NCBI GenBank assembly: GCA_028704555.1
Contig: JAQWFD010000002.1
Location: 62,001-126,000, forward strand
Length of the DNA stretch: 64,000 bases
Direction: 5' to 3'
From: Desulfobacterales bacterium
Lineage (GTDB): Bacteria > Desulfobacterota > Desulfobacteria > Desulfobacterales > JAQWFD01
Position 1 is the first letter of the stretch. Each line of letters starts with the position of its first letter. The position numbers were made by a program, and so were the translations under genes. Positions 19,707-29,585 of the stretch are shown piece after piece. Below the pieces are notes generated by a model. The model was not told where the DNA came from, searched no databases, and saw nothing but the letters and a program-made list of their open reading frames with translations.

Positions 19707-19967
19707 TCCAAACCCCGCTCAGATACCCTTTTAAGAATTTACATGAACAGGCACACCGCTTCAGCCCGGCGCAACTCGAACCTGACGAAGCGTTTTTCAC
19801 TGCACCCGGTTACCGTCATAGCACTCAATCAAAACCACCAGCTGGCTGGCAACTGTTTGAGACGTTGCAGAACGCACCGCTTGTCATACCTCATCTGATA
19901 TATTACGGATACACCACTGCCGCGATTAAAGCAATTCAACAAACGCTTTTAATCGCAGGCCGACACT

Positions 19968-20260
19968 TCAGAAAGGCGGGTAAAACGTTACACCCATTCC
20001 ATGTGAAGTGCTTCTGACGACCAATCCTTTGACCTTCACCTGTCTGGAATAGCCCGGAATGGGAAATGTCATGGAAATCAACTGCCGACCGGAAAGTTAT
20101 TGCGTGTTTCAATAAAGGTTCGGCCCGCGCTGATATCCTGAATAAAATCCCGGCAGGCTCGATCCTTAAAGGCAGAGTCGATGACCGTGAAATCGGATTT
20201 TCTGCCATATCTGCGCCTTGCGATATGCTTGACCTGCCCGTGGGCGCCAGGTGTCGTCAT
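19968..20260 (-). pseudogene. PilZ-domain protein, broken by a one-base frameshift
   Basis: Starts at ATG 20258-20260 behind a clear GAAAGGAAA ribosome binding site. The first frame gives RRRYGRK and DISAGRTFIE, the two c-di-GMP-binding elements of PilZ (RxxxR and (D/N)xSxxG), and stops at 20078. Shifting frame at about 20084-20087 restores a good PilZ C-terminus (QLISMTFPIPGY, then VKVKGLVV, GMGVTFYPPF) to a TGA at 19968. One lost base in a GGC(C)AG context explains it. Total would be about 97 aa. It may be a recent pseudogene or a sequencing error. Confidence 0.75.
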
Positions 20261-20804
20261 GGTTAATTTCCTTTCACGGGACGAGCTGTCATCAGGACAG
20301 AATGCCCGTGTCGGAAACGATCCCTCAGCTCACTGGAATAATAAATTGAAGGCAGAAAAAATCATTCAATAAAAAATTAATGTCTATTCCAGCGGGTTAA
20401 ATCAATTTTTTTTTGGGGGGGGGAAAATCATGAAATTTCAACGGCCATATACTGTTCTTTATCATCATATATATCTGTCGAACGGTTTCGATGTCAAATT
20501 AAAGTTCCACTTTGCTTGAAGGTTGCGCCCGGTTGAAAACCTGATTAGAATGCACTTTTCGGCTGACCGGGATCGTACAAGCCATCCGGCATCCGGCAAA
20601 ACACACCGGGAGCAAGCTCTCGGTCACGGTTCTGATGGGAATCGCCGGCCGACAGACGGTGCTGTCCCGTTACAGCCGGAATGGCGCCGGGCGCTGTGAA
20701 GTGAATTTTTCCCGAGAAAACCATTGCAACAAACTTAAAACGCATGTATCAAATCCACCAGATTGGGACTCAATTTCAATACATTGTTAAAAAGGAGAAA
20801 TATT
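20261..20804. other. intergenic region before transketolase
   Basis: About 540 bases with no convincing gene; short ORFs on both strands lack family resemblance. It contains an unusual T9-G9 homopolymer junction at 20406-20423, and must hold the promoter of tkt. No riboswitch consensus was recognised in the GC-rich part (20520-20700). Confidence 0.45.
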
Positions 20805-22829
20805 ATGACTACCGGCCTTTCCGAAAGCCAGTCATCCATTGAAAATCTGTGTGTAAATACCATCCGAACACTTGCCATGGATGCGGTTCAAAAGGCTAAC
20901 TCCGGTCACCCCGGTGCTCCGATGGGGCTGGCAACCGCCGCCTACGTGCTGTGGACCCGGATGTTGAAACATAACCCTGAAAACCCGCAGTGGCAGGACC
21001 GCGACCGGTTCGTTCTTTCCGGCGGGCATGCATCCATGCTTCTCTACAGCCTGTTGTTTCTGACAGGATATGACGTAAGCCTTGATGATATAAAGCAATT
21101 CCGGCAATGGGGAAGCAAAACCCCGGGACATCCGGAATACGGTCATACGCCCGGTGTGGAAACGACCACCGGCCCCCTGGGACAGGGATTTTCAAATGCC
21201 GTGGGAATGGCCATTGCCGAACGGCACCTGGCCGCCCGTTTTAACCGTCCGGGCCTGGAAATTGTCAACCATTTCACGTACATGATGTGCGGCGATGGCG
21301 ACATGATGGAAGGAATCAGCTCTGAATCGGCATCTCTGGCTGGCCACCTGGGGCTTGGCAGACTGGTCTGCATTTACGACGACAATCAGATCTCCATCGA
21401 GGGTTCCACGTCGATCGCGTTTACCGAAGATGTCTGCCTCCGGTTCAAGGCATACCACTGGCATGTACAGATCGTCGAGGACGGCAATGACACCGACGCC
21501 ATATATCAGGCACTCCAGGCAGCCAAAGCCGAAACCGCAAAGCCGTCTATCATCATACTCAAAACCCATATCGCCTTTGGCAGTCCCCATAAACAGGACA
21601 CGGCCGGGGCCCACGGGGCGCCGCTGGGTGCAGAAGAAATCCGTCTGACCAAACGCAATCTGGGCTGGCCCGAGGACGAATCCTTTCTCGTTCCCCAACA
21701 GGCGCTTGACGCATATAGACAGTCTGTTGAAACAGGCCGGGCCGCCGAATCAACCTGGAAGCAGCTGTTTGACGCGTATTCAAAAGCGTGTCCGGATCTG
21801 GCTCAGGCGTTTGCCGATGCCATCGCCGGAATCCCGGCCAGCGGCTGGGAAGAGAGCCTTCCGCTATTTTCGGCATCCGATGCCCCGATAGCCACCCGGG
21901 CGGTTTCAGGAAAAATCATCAACGCCATTGCCGATCGGGTGCCGTCGCTGATCGGCGGGTCTGCAGACCTGGCGCCTTCAAACAACACCCTGATCAAATC
22001 CTCCCATGATCTTCAAAAAAACAGTTATGACGGTCGCAACATCCGGTTCGGTGTCCGGGAACATGCCATGGGCGGAATCCTCTCGGGTATGGCGCTTCAC
22101 AAAGGGATTAAACCCTTTGGCGGCACATTTCTGGTCTTCGCCGATTACATGCGGCCCTCCATCCGGCTGGCCGCGTTGATGAAACTGCCGGTCACTTACG
22201 TGTTTACCCATGACAGCATCGCCGTCGGTGAAGATGGCCCTACACATCAGCCGGTGGAGCATGTCGCCGTCCTGCGGGCCATACCGGGTCTGACGGTCAT
22301 CCGCCCGGCGGACGCTGCTGAAACCGTGCAGGCATGGCGCATCGCCATAGCGTCGACCGACAGCCCCACCGCCCTGATATTGACCCGGCAGAATCTTCCG
22401 GTCATCGACCGCAGCATTTATGCCGCCGCCGAGGGGCTCAAAAACGGCGCCTATATTCTGTCGGATGCTATCAGCCGGCCGGATATCATCCTGATTGCCA
22501 CCGGCTCGGAAGTCACTCTCGCCATGTCTGCCGCTGATCGTCTGGCCGAACAAAACATTGCTGTCAGGGTCGTGAGCATGCCCAGCCGGGAGCTGTTTGA
22601 AAAAATGCCGGCATCCTACCGTCAGGAGGTATTGCCGCCGGATGTCACAAAGCGCATTTCCATAGAAGCCGGTATTACCACCGGATGGGAACGCTATGTG
22701 GGAACCGGTGGAGATATGATCGGCATCGATACCTTCGGGGCTTCCGCACCGGGCGCTGTCATGATGGAAAAATACGGCTTTACGGAAGACAATATCGTCC
22801 AAAAAGCCCTGTCCCTGCTGAAAAAATAG
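20805..22829 (+). CDS. tkt: transketolase
   Basis: 674 aa, close to the 660-670 of bacterial transketolases. It carries the thiamine-diphosphate-binding segment [19 protein letters not shown], the substrate histidine region [12 protein letters not shown] near residue 30, and the pyrimidine domain with [14 protein letters not shown]. The enzyme moves two-carbon units between sugar phosphates in the non-oxidative pentose phosphate pathway. The frame is open from 20763, but ATG 20805 with AAGGAG about 7 bases upstream is the better start. No other pentose phosphate gene is adjacent. Confidence 0.96.
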   Translation: MTTGLSESQSSIENLCVNTIRTLAMDAVQKANSGHPGAPMGLATAAYVLWTRMLKHNPENPQWQDRDRFVLSGGHASMLLYSLLFLTGYDVSLDDIKQFRQWGSKTPGHPEYGHTPGVETTTGPLGQGFSNAVGMAIAERHLAARFNRPGLEIVNHFTYMMCGDGDMMEGISSESASLAGHLGLGRLVCIYDDNQISIEGSTSIAFTEDVCLRFKAYHWHVQIVEDGNDTDAIYQALQAAKAETAKPSIIILKTHIAFGSPHKQDTAGAHGAPLGAEEIRLTKRNLGWPEDESFLVPQQALDAYRQSVETGRAAESTWKQLFDAYSKACPDLAQAFADAIAGIPASGWEESLPLFSASDAPIATRAVSGKIINAIADRVPSLIGGSADLAPSNNTLIKSSHDLQKNSYDGRNIRFGVREHAMGGILSGMALHKGIKPFGGTFLVFADYMRPSIRLAALMKLPVTYVFTHDSIAVGEDGPTHQPVEHVAVLRAIPGLTVIRPADAAETVQAWRIAIASTDSPTALILTRQNLPVIDRSIYAAAEGLKNGAYILSDAISRPDIILIATGSEVTLAMSAADRLAEQNIAVRVVSMPSRELFEKMPASYRQEVLPPDVTKRISIEAGITTGWERYVGTGGDMIGIDTFGASAPGAVMMEKYGFTEDNIVQKALSLLKK

Positions 22830-22890
22830 GACATAAACCCCTTATACGCTGTGGACCGGTTATGATTTCATCAATGGGAGGAGACATATT

Positions 22891-23181
22891 GTGGATTACA
22901 AACTGCTTTTAACCACCTTCGGCATGATATTTCTGGCTGAACTCGGCGATAAAACACAGCTGGCCACATTCTGCCTGGCTGCCGACTGTAATTCCAGACT
23001 GTCCGTATTTCTGGGATCTGCCGGCGCACTGCTCCTAAGCTCCCTGATTGCCGTACTGTTCGGCACGGCAATCAGCCGGTTTATCCCGCCGGTGTATATC
23101 AAAACGGGTGCGGGCATCTTTTTTATCGTAGTGGGAATCTGGACCCTGTTTTCAGCCAACCGGACCATCTGCTCTCTCTGA
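22891..23181 (+). CDS. GDT1/TMEM165-family (UPF0016) membrane protein, single-repeat form
   Basis: 96 aa with three hydrophobic segments and one copy of the family motif E-x-G-D-K-T (AELGDKTQLAT, residues about 15-25). Full-length relatives have two such repeats, so this is a half-size version that would work as a dimer. The family transports Mn2+ or Ca2+. Start is a GTG at 22891 behind GGGAGGAG (22876-22883), 61 bases after tkt. The last residues (ANRTICSL) look less conserved. Confidence 0.8.
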   Translation: MDYKLLLTTFGMIFLAELGDKTQLATFCLAADCNSRLSVFLGSAGALLLSSLIAVLFGTAISRFIPPVYIKTGAGIFFIVVGIWTLFSANRTICSL

Positions 23182-23208
23182 GCGGTCTGGCTGAACCACA
23201 AAATCTGC

Positions 23209-23257
23209 CGGTCAGGGTGAGGTGGTGATGTCGATCAGCCTCACCTCATTCTGACCG
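23209..23257. repeat. imperfect inverted repeat after the GDT1-like gene
   Basis: CGGTCAG..TGAGGTG (from 23209) pairs with CACCTCA..CTGACCG (to 23257) with a two-base mismatch in the stem and a central loop. It lies 28 bases past the stop. It has no T-run, so it may stabilise a transcript end rather than terminate. Confidence 0.45.
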
Positions 23258-23633
23258 TCTGACCGCATACCGGGGGTCGGTACAGATCCGGTATGAAAAG
23301 GATCATGGCGGGGTCATTTTCGCCGAAACGCAGGTGTCATAAAAACGATGCCCGCATAAAAAATTTTCCGGCCGTCCGATCGGATACCATTGCACCCGAT
23401 CCTCCTTGAAGCCAGCCCGAATTTATCCGCAGCCATACCGTGATTACGGCATCAGCAATCCGGATTTGCTAAAAAATGAATTGACATTCCATCAGGTTAT
23501 GGTTACTCATACCATTTATCTTGTTTGACAGGTTTTTTGCAGACCTGTCTTTACGGTATCGAAAAAATGCTGCGATAAGCCCCCATTGATTCGTAAAAAT
23601 GCATGCGGTGCACCCAGGCCGCAGGGAGAACAG

Positions 23634-24014
23634 ATGATAACACTTGATTTCAGCAAAACCAACGGACTGATTCCTGCCATAGCGCAGGATTATCATACGG
23701 GTGAAGTACTCATGCTGGCGTACATGAATGAATCCGCCTGGAACGCGACACTTTCTACAGGCCTGGCCACCTATTACAGCCGATCGAGACAGGAACTGTG
23801 GGTCAAGGGGAAAACGTCCGGCAACACCCAGATTGTCAAGGAAATCAGAATCGACTGCGACAATGACACGGTTCTCCTTAAAGTGGATCAGACAGGCGGC
23901 GCGGCTTGTCATAAAGGGTACAAAAGCTGCTTTTTCCAAAAAGTCGAATCGGATCATACGATTACGATTACGGGGAGCCCTGTATTCAACCCCGAGGAGG
24001 TTTATAAAAAATGA
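23634..24014 (+). CDS. hisI: phosphoribosyl-AMP cyclohydrolase
   Basis: 126 aa, the usual size for stand-alone HisI. Motifs seen are [14 protein letters not shown] near residue 20, [11 protein letters not shown], the metal-binding IDCDNDT with its Asp ligands, and the zinc-binding [13 protein letters not shown]. It opens the adenine ring of PR-AMP in histidine synthesis. The frame is open from 23586, but ATG 23634 follows GGGAG and matches family length. It overlaps hisG by 4 bases (ATGA). Confidence 0.95.
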   Translation: MITLDFSKTNGLIPAIAQDYHTGEVLMLAYMNESAWNATLSTGLATYYSRSRQELWVKGKTSGNTQIVKEIRIDCDNDTVLLKVDQTGGAACHKGYKSCFFQKVESDHTITITGSPVFNPEEVYKK

Positions 24015-24886
24015 CAAAGATTCTGAAGTTGGGAATTCCAAAGGGAAGCCTCCAGAATGCGACGATTTTGTTATTCAAACGGTCCGGCTGGACCATCAAC
24101 GTCAACGACAGAAATTATTTTCCGGAAATCAATGACGAGTCCATTGACTGCGCCATATGCCGGGCGCAGGAGATGTCCCGCTACGTGGAAAACGGCACGT
24201 TCGATGCCGGATTGACGGGGAAAGACTGGATTGCTGAAAACAATTCCGATGTTCATGTCGTGTCCGATCTGATATATTCAAAAGTCAGCTCCCGGCCGGC
24301 AAGATGGATACTCGCGGTCGGATATGACTCCCCCATCAAAACCCTGGAAGACCTGCAGGGGAAAAAAATCGCCACCGAGCTGGTTCAGTTTACCAAACGG
24401 TATTTCGCTGAAAAAAACATTGATGTGACTGTGGAGTTTTCATGGGGGGCTACGGAAGCCAAGGTCGTATCGGGGCTTGCGGATGCGATTGTGGAAGTCA
24501 CGGAAACCGGAAGCACGATAAAGGCCCATGGCCTGCGCATCATTCACGAACTGATGCAGACCAACACCCAGCTGATTGCCAGCCACACCGCATGGAACGA
24601 TCCGGTAAAAAGGCAGAAAATCGAACAGATCGCCCTGCTGCTGAAAGGGGCCCTGCTGGCTGAAAAGCAGGTCGGGCTTAAAATGAATGTACCGGAGCAT
24701 GCCCTTGAAAAGGTGATGTCGACGCTGCCGAGCCTCAAAGCCCCGACGGTTGCCCATCTTTATCAGTCAGACTGGCTGTCCGTTGAAACCGTTGTCTCGA
24801 ACCATGCGGTCAGAGATCTGATCCCGAATCTGATCCGGCACGGTGTCGAAGGAATCATTGAATATCCACTGAATAAAGTGATATAA
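24011..24886 (+). CDS. hisG: ATP phosphoribosyltransferase, long form
   Basis: 291 aa, the HisG-long type. Residues 1-210 form the periplasmic-binding-like catalytic domain ([39 protein letters not shown] with the PRPP-binding loop). The C-terminal 75 residues form the histidine-binding regulatory domain, so HisZ is not needed. It catalyses the first committed step of histidine synthesis and is feedback inhibited by histidine. Translationally coupled to hisI. Confidence 0.95.
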   Translation: MTKILKLGIPKGSLQNATILLFKRSGWTINVNDRNYFPEINDESIDCAICRAQEMSRYVENGTFDAGLTGKDWIAENNSDVHVVSDLIYSKVSSRPARWILAVGYDSPIKTLEDLQGKKIATELVQFTKRYFAEKNIDVTVEFSWGATEAKVVSGLADAIVEVTETGSTIKAHGLRIIHELMQTNTQLIASHTAWNDPVKRQKIEQIALLLKGALLAEKQVGLKMNVPEHALEKVMSTLPSLKAPTVAHLYQSDWLSVETVVSNHAVRDLIPNLIRHGVEGIIEYPLNKVI

Positions 24887-24930
24887 AACAGTAACAAAAA
24901 AGTACGGAAAGGTATCAAAAAAGGCGTAAG

Positions 24931-26082
24931 ATGATTTCAAGCAGAACAAAGGACATTTCATCTTTTATTGTTATGGATGTGCTGGAAAAAGCCAGCGAAA
25001 TGGAACATCGAGGAATAAAGGTCATTCATCTCGAGGTCGGGGAACCCGATTTTGACACCCCGCAATGTGCCAGGGACGCGGCCATCAAAGCCCTCAATGA
25101 CGGTCATACGCACTACACCCACAGCCTCGGACTTCTTGAACTCAGAGAAGCCATCTGTGAATATTATTCCAGTACCTATAATGTAACGATTACTCCGGAT
25201 CAGATTGTGATCTGCTCCGGTACATCACCGGCCATATCTCTTATGCTCTCAGCGGTTACCGAAAAAGGGGATGAAATCATCATTTCCGATCCTCACTATG
25301 CGTGCTATCCCAACTTCATCAAGTTCGTTGAAGCTGTACCGGTTACCGTACCGGTCTATGAAGAAGACGGGTTTCAATATCGGCCGGAGGCCATCAAAGA
25401 GAAAATCACGGCAAAAACCAAAGGTATTTTCATCAATTCTCCCTCCAATCCGACGGGGAACCTCCTGTCGGCAGACCGAATGCAGCAGATAGCCCAGCTG
25501 TCTTCAGAAACCGGCCCGTATATCATGTCGGATGAAATATATCACGGCCTTGTATACGAGGGAAGGGAGCACAGCATTCTGGAATTTACCGATAACGCCT
25601 TTGTGCTGAACGGTTTTTCAAAACTCTATGCCATGACGGGTCTTCGCCTGGGATACCTGATCTCCCCCCGGCCGTTTATGCGGCCCATCCAGAAGATGCA
25701 GCAGAATTTTTTCATTTCGGCAAACTCCGTTGTCCAGATGGCGGGGCTGGCTGCGTTAAAATATGCCGGCGATGATATTATCCGCATGAAAAACATCTAT
25801 AACGAGCGGAGAAAATATATGATCCAACGGCTCAAAGGAATGGGGCTGGGCATTACGGTCGAGCCGACCGGCGCGTTTTACGTTTTTGCCAATGTCAAGC
25901 ACATCTCCGGAGACTCATACAATCTGGCCTTTGACATACTTGACAAGGCCCGCGTCGGCGTAACGCCGGGAGTGGATTTCGGGAAAAATGCCGAGGGATA
26001 TCTCAGGTTCTCATATGCCAATTCCATAGAAAACATCGCCGAGGCCATGGACCGTCTGGAACTTTATTTTAAAAGCCTCTGA
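24931..26082 (+). CDS. PLP-dependent aminotransferase, class I/II fold type I
   Basis: 383 aa. It shows the aspartate-aminotransferase-like N-terminus (VIHLEVGEPDFDTP), the cofactor-binding tyrosine/asparagine region (FINSPSNPTGN), MSDEIYHGLVYEG, and the Schiff-base lysine in NGFSKLYAMTGLRLGY. A conserved arginine near the C-terminus (GYLRFSYANS) would bind the substrate carboxylate. The family covers aspartate, aromatic and alanine aminotransferases. Position 45 bases after hisG might suggest histidinol-phosphate aminotransferase, but the sequence is of the AspB type, so the substrate is left open. Confidence 0.88.
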   Translation: MISSRTKDISSFIVMDVLEKASEMEHRGIKVIHLEVGEPDFDTPQCARDAAIKALNDGHTHYTHSLGLLELREAICEYYSSTYNVTITPDQIVICSGTSPAISLMLSAVTEKGDEIIISDPHYACYPNFIKFVEAVPVTVPVYEEDGFQYRPEAIKEKITAKTKGIFINSPSNPTGNLLSADRMQQIAQLSSETGPYIMSDEIYHGLVYEGREHSILEFTDNAFVLNGFSKLYAMTGLRLGYLISPRPFMRPIQKMQQNFFISANSVVQMAGLAALKYAGDDIIRMKNIYNERRKYMIQRLKGMGLGITVEPTGAFYVFANVKHISGDSYNLAFDILDKARVGVTPGVDFGKNAEGYLRFSYANSIENIAEAMDRLELYFKSL

Positions 26083-26188
26083 CCAAATGAGCCGATCGGA
26101 TTGCCGGAAACCAGCACTCCGAGATGCTTACATCCGGGGCAAAAGTACGTCCGCAGCCTGTTTAAGCGCTCTGTGTCCGCCGCTCCGG

Positions 26189-26213
26189 CCGATGCCTTCA
26201 TTTCAGGCATCGG
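26189..26213. repeat. 9-bp hairpin before engB
   Basis: CCGATGCCT and AGGCATCGG flank a 7-base loop. No T-run follows. It lies about 110 bases past the aminotransferase stop and 30 bases before the engB start, so it sits in the engB leader. Confidence 0.45.
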
Positions 26214-26242
26214 AAACCATTTAATATACAATCGTTACCGAC

Positions 26243-26848
26243 ATGATCATAAAAACAGCTGAATTTGTAACCAGCGCTGTCAAACCATTACAATATCCGC
26301 CGGAGCTCCTGCCGGAGATCGCTTTTTCCGGACGGTCAAATGTAGGAAAATCATCATTGATCAATGCCATCTTAAACCGGAAACGATTGGTAAAAACGAG
26401 CTCTACCCCAGGACGGACTCAGCTTATCAATTTTTTTGTCATCAATGACGTATTTTCGTTTGTCGATCTTCCGGGATACGGTTATGCAAAAGTACCGGTA
26501 AGCATCAAAAAGACATGGGGCCCGATGATCGAAAAATATTTATCCGGCAGAAAAACGCTGCGGGGAGTCGTAACGATCCTGGATATGCGCCGCATTCCAA
26601 GCCCTGAAGACCTCAGCCTGATTCGCTGGCTCAATCAGCTTGGTATACCCATCATTCCGGTATTGACCAAATCAGACAAGCTGTCCAAGACCAACCAGAT
26701 AAAACAGAAAGCAATGATCGCAGATACGCTGTCAATAAATCAGGAGAATCTCATCGTTTTCTCCGCAAAAACCAAACAGGGCGTGCCGGATGTCTGGAAC
26801 GCTGTCGAAAAACTATTAACCGTCCAATCAGTCATAGACAAGACGTAA
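26243..26848 (+). CDS. engB: ribosome biogenesis GTPase EngB/YsxC
   Basis: 201 aa. GTPase motifs are G1 GRSNVGKSS (residues about 32-40), G2 SSTPGRT, G3 DLPGYGYAKV and G4 TKSDK. These are characteristic of the YihA/EngB branch. It assists late assembly of the large ribosomal subunit. It ends two bases before the era start, so the two GTPase genes form an operon. Confidence 0.96.
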   Translation: MIIKTAEFVTSAVKPLQYPPELLPEIAFSGRSNVGKSSLINAILNRKRLVKTSSTPGRTQLINFFVINDVFSFVDLPGYGYAKVPVSIKKTWGPMIEKYLSGRKTLRGVVTILDMRRIPSPEDLSLIRWLNQLGIPIIPVLTKSDKLSKTNQIKQKAMIADTLSINQENLIVFSAKTKQGVPDVWNAVEKLLTVQSVIDKT

Positions 26849-26850
26849 CC

Positions 26851-27759
26851 ATGAACCAAACCCCTGAGACATATAATGCTTTCAGATCCGGATTTATCGC
26901 AATCATCGGAGCGCCGAACGTTGGCAAATCCACGCTGCTAAACCGAATGCTGGGGCAGAAGATATCCATCACATCTGAAAAGCCCCAAACCACACGTAAC
27001 AGAATTCTGGGAGTTTTACACAGACCCGGAGCACAGCTGATTTTTATCGATACCCCCGGCGTGCACAAAGCCGGCAGGTTATTGAATGTCAGAATTGTCG
27101 AGCAGGCGCTTTCCGCTCTGGGTGACGTGGATGCGGTTCTTTTAATGGCAGATGCATCATCACCGGCTCCTGAATCGGAAGACATTCTGATCAAAAATCT
27201 CCGGAAGCGGAAACAGCCGGTTATTCTGGCCCTGAACAAAATCGATCTGGTCAAAAAACCCAATCTGCTATCGCTCATTGATCAGTGGGCCAATCAATAT
27301 CCGTTCAAAGCCATCATACCGATATCGGCCAGAAACGGGACCCAGGTGGAAGAAATCCCCCGGACGCTTGAAGAATTTCTGCCTTTCGGCCCCGCTTATT
27401 ACCCGGAAGACACCCTGACAGATGTACCCGAACGGTTTATAGCCGCAGAGATGATCCGGGAAAAAGCGTTCCGGTTAACCGGCCAGGAAGTTCCCTATTC
27501 AATCGCTGTCACGATAGATTCGTTCAAGGAAGATTCCGGCAAGGCCCTTGTCCATATCAGCGCCACCCTTCACGTTGAACGGGATTCGCAGAAAGGCATT
27601 ATTATCGGGAAAAAGGGCAGCAAATTGAAAGCCATCGGTGAAGCGGCCCGTAAGGATATTGAACGGATGCTCGGCACCAGGGTATTTCTCCAGTTGTTTG
27701 TCCGTGTTCAGAAAGGCTGGAGCAAGGATTCAAGGGCTTTGAACAGATTCGGCTACTAA
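26851..27759 (+). CDS. era: GTPase Era
   Basis: 302 aa. G1 is GAPNVGKST, G2 TTRNRI, G3 DTPGVHKA and G4 NKIDLV. A C-terminal KH domain (residues about 200-290) carries IIIGKKGSKLKAIGEAARKD. Era binds the 3' end of 16S rRNA and checks small-subunit maturation. Length and domain order are standard. Two bases after engB. Confidence 0.97.
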   Translation: MNQTPETYNAFRSGFIAIIGAPNVGKSTLLNRMLGQKISITSEKPQTTRNRILGVLHRPGAQLIFIDTPGVHKAGRLLNVRIVEQALSALGDVDAVLLMADASSPAPESEDILIKNLRKRKQPVILALNKIDLVKKPNLLSLIDQWANQYPFKAIIPISARNGTQVEEIPRTLEEFLPFGPAYYPEDTLTDVPERFIAAEMIREKAFRLTGQEVPYSIAVTIDSFKEDSGKALVHISATLHVERDSQKGIIIGKKGSKLKAIGEAARKDIERMLGTRVFLQLFVRVQKGWSKDSRALNRFGY

Positions 27760-27838
27760 GGCCTGTCCCGCCCATAGCCTTTGACATATTGTAAATAGAT
27801 GCTACACAGTAACCACGATACGGAAATCAAGGGGTTAT

Positions 27839-28144
27839 ATGGAACCATTTGCGCTATATTTAGAGGAAGAAGACATCCGGCGGGAACGCCGGAAGGCCAG
27901 AGAGCTGAGGTGGTCACAGTGGTGGAAGCGTCGCTGCGCCAAAGGCCTCTGTTATTACTGTGAACGCCGGGTTCCCCCGGATGAGTTGACGATGGATCAT
28001 ATCGTGCCCATATCCCGGGGGGGAAAAAGCACCAAGGGCAATATTGTTCCGGCCTGTAAAGACTGCAATAACAAAAAGCAGCAACTGCTCCCCATGGAAT
28101 GGGATCAGTATCTGAACGAATCCGGCTTTAAACCGGAAGACTGA
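27839..28144 (+). CDS. HNH endonuclease-fold protein
   Basis: 101 aa. A zinc-binding CYYCERR precedes the HNH core MDHIVPISRGGKSTKGNIVP, and ACKDCNNKK supplies the second zinc pair. The N-terminal 35 residues are charged and helical. Small stand-alone HNH proteins of this kind are common as chromosomal housekeeping genes in deltaproteobacteria, with no proven target. It is 79 bases past era and may share its transcript. Confidence 0.88.
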   Translation: MEPFALYLEEEDIRRERRKARELRWSQWWKRRCAKGLCYYCERRVPPDELTMDHIVPISRGGKSTKGNIVPACKDCNNKKQQLLPMEWDQYLNESGFKPED

Positions 28145-28320
28145 TCCGGCACGGTTCACCCCACAGCGCATACACTGAAAATATCCCCGTTGACCATCCC
28201 GCCGTTTTTATTGAAAACTTCGAAACAAAAATACATGAGGACTTGAACAGCCGGAAGAGGGACTGGCAGCCGGATCGTTTTTTCCGGGTTGCCAGAATGA
28301 CTAACGTCCCAAATTAATCC

Positions 28321-28350
28321 TTGACATTCTAGTCATTAATTGTTTTATAT
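28321..28350 (+). promoter_or_regulatory. sigma-70-like promoter inside the 28.1-29.0 kb gap
   Basis: A perfect TTGACA (28321-28326) is followed after 18 bases by TTATAT (28345-28350), overlapping a TATAAT at 28348-28353 at a longer spacing. The nearest downstream gene starts 700 bases away, so the promoter more likely serves an RNA in the gap. Confidence 0.5.
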
Positions 28351-28356
28351 AATATA

Positions 28357-28635
28357 TTTTTTTAAACATTTGGCGAATGCCATATAGCAAATAGCAGGCT
28401 ACGGAATAAGACAAATTGCATCCGGTTGCCTATCCGGTCATGCATGTCGCATGCAGCAACACCTGAAGCGGAACCATAAATTTTAACACAGATGCAAAGA
28501 CGGTTTGCACATCCCTGCAAACATCTCATGAGGCAGATTCGTCTGCTCACACGTCTTGCCGGCGTTGCCGCAATTCAGCTGCGCACCCTGACGCCCGGGC
28601 TTACCTGTTTTTATTCGGTCCGGGTTTTTCTTTTT
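28357..28635 (+). ncRNA. candidate non-coding RNA (promoter and terminator, no ORF)
   Basis: About 280 bases lie between the promoter at 28321-28350 and a terminator-like hairpin. The hairpin is CCCGG (28594-28598) with CCGGG (28620-28624), plus inner ACC/GGT, followed by TTTTTCTTTTT (28625-28635). Several short palindromes are inside (for example GCAGA/TCTGC near 28533). No plus-strand ORF of note is present. I could not match it to 6S, RNase P, tmRNA or a known riboswitch. The terminator might instead end readthrough from the HNH gene. Confidence 0.35.
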
Positions 28636-29057
28636 CCATCCCTGCTTGTCATCTGACAGACATTTGCCATACAAGTGGGTATGTCGAATTGGGTTAAAAC
28701 GTAAGCTTGCTCAGCTTATATACCCGGTTGCTATAACACCGGCAAAAACCAATAGTTCGATCAGTTTTCCCTCTGCAATACGTTCATGCGATTGCCGCAT
28801 TGATTTATAATTATTCCGGTTAGTGCCCGAACGGAAAATCCGATTTCATTTTTCTCTGTTCCCGGCGGGTTAAAATACAAACCATAAGACAGTGCATGTG
28901 TCGGAAATTAAAATTTGAGTCCGGTGCGCCTGAGCAAGCCGGAATTTTTCCGTTTCCACACGATTTAAATAAACTCAAACCCGGTATATGTCCGCCCGGC
29001 TTATTTTGATTGAAAAAAACTTTCTTACAGCCGGACAGCCACCGAAAGGACGAACCT
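28636..29057. other. intergenic region before the cNMP-binding gene
   Basis: About 420 bases without a supported gene. Short minus-strand ORFs are not family-like. The region should hold the promoter for the cNMP/OadG/OadB operon, but no confident -35/-10 pair was picked. Confidence 0.4.
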
Positions 29058-29519
29058 ATGGCCGTTGACGTCAATATCCTTAAATCAATCAGTATCTTTG
29101 ATGACATTTGCTCCAGCAACCTGCACAAACTTTCCTCCTTAATCTATCCGGTAAAAGTGAGCGAAGAGGAGGTGCTGATCCGGAAAAAAAATCCCGCCCA
29201 TTCTCTCTACATTATTATGTCCGGTAACTTCATGGTATCTTTCAAAGATGGCAGGGGCTACACATTGCATGACCGGGGGGATATCATCGGCTGGTCTTCA
29301 TTTATAACTCCCTTCAAATACAAAGGCACCTCTGTGGCTTTAACCGATGGCGAAGTGTTATCGATTCACTCTCGCAAACTGCAGGGGCTGATTCAGGAAA
29401 ATGCTGAACTGGCCACCCAGTTTTTAGAAAAAATAAATTCGATCATTTTAGACAGACTCCAGTTTATATACGCCAACCCCTTATCCAGGCATGAGGTTGC
29501 CTCAGAGCCTTCCGCTTGA
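29058..29519 (+). CDS. cyclic nucleotide-binding (CRP-type) domain protein
   Basis: 153 aa. A single cNMP-binding beta-roll fills residues about 8-125 (SIFDDICSSNLHKLSSLIY, then YIIMSGNFMVSF, DRGDIIGWSSF), followed by a C-terminal helix. There is no DNA-binding domain, so it is a stand-alone sensor. The phosphate-binding cassette is degenerate, and the ligand may not be cAMP. The frame opens at 29010, but ATG 29058 has GAAAGGA 7 bases upstream. It leads the OadG-OadB genes and may regulate or accompany that pump. Confidence 0.8.
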   Translation: MAVDVNILKSISIFDDICSSNLHKLSSLIYPVKVSEEEVLIRKKNPAHSLYIIMSGNFMVSFKDGRGYTLHDRGDIIGWSSFITPFKYKGTSVALTDGEVLSIHSRKLQGLIQENAELATQFLEKINSIILDRLQFIYANPLSRHEVASEPSA

Positions 29520-29585
29520 TCTGAAAAGGGTGCCAGCACCCGGAAAGTCTTTTGAAAATCGACCCGACAAGTATGGAGGGATATT

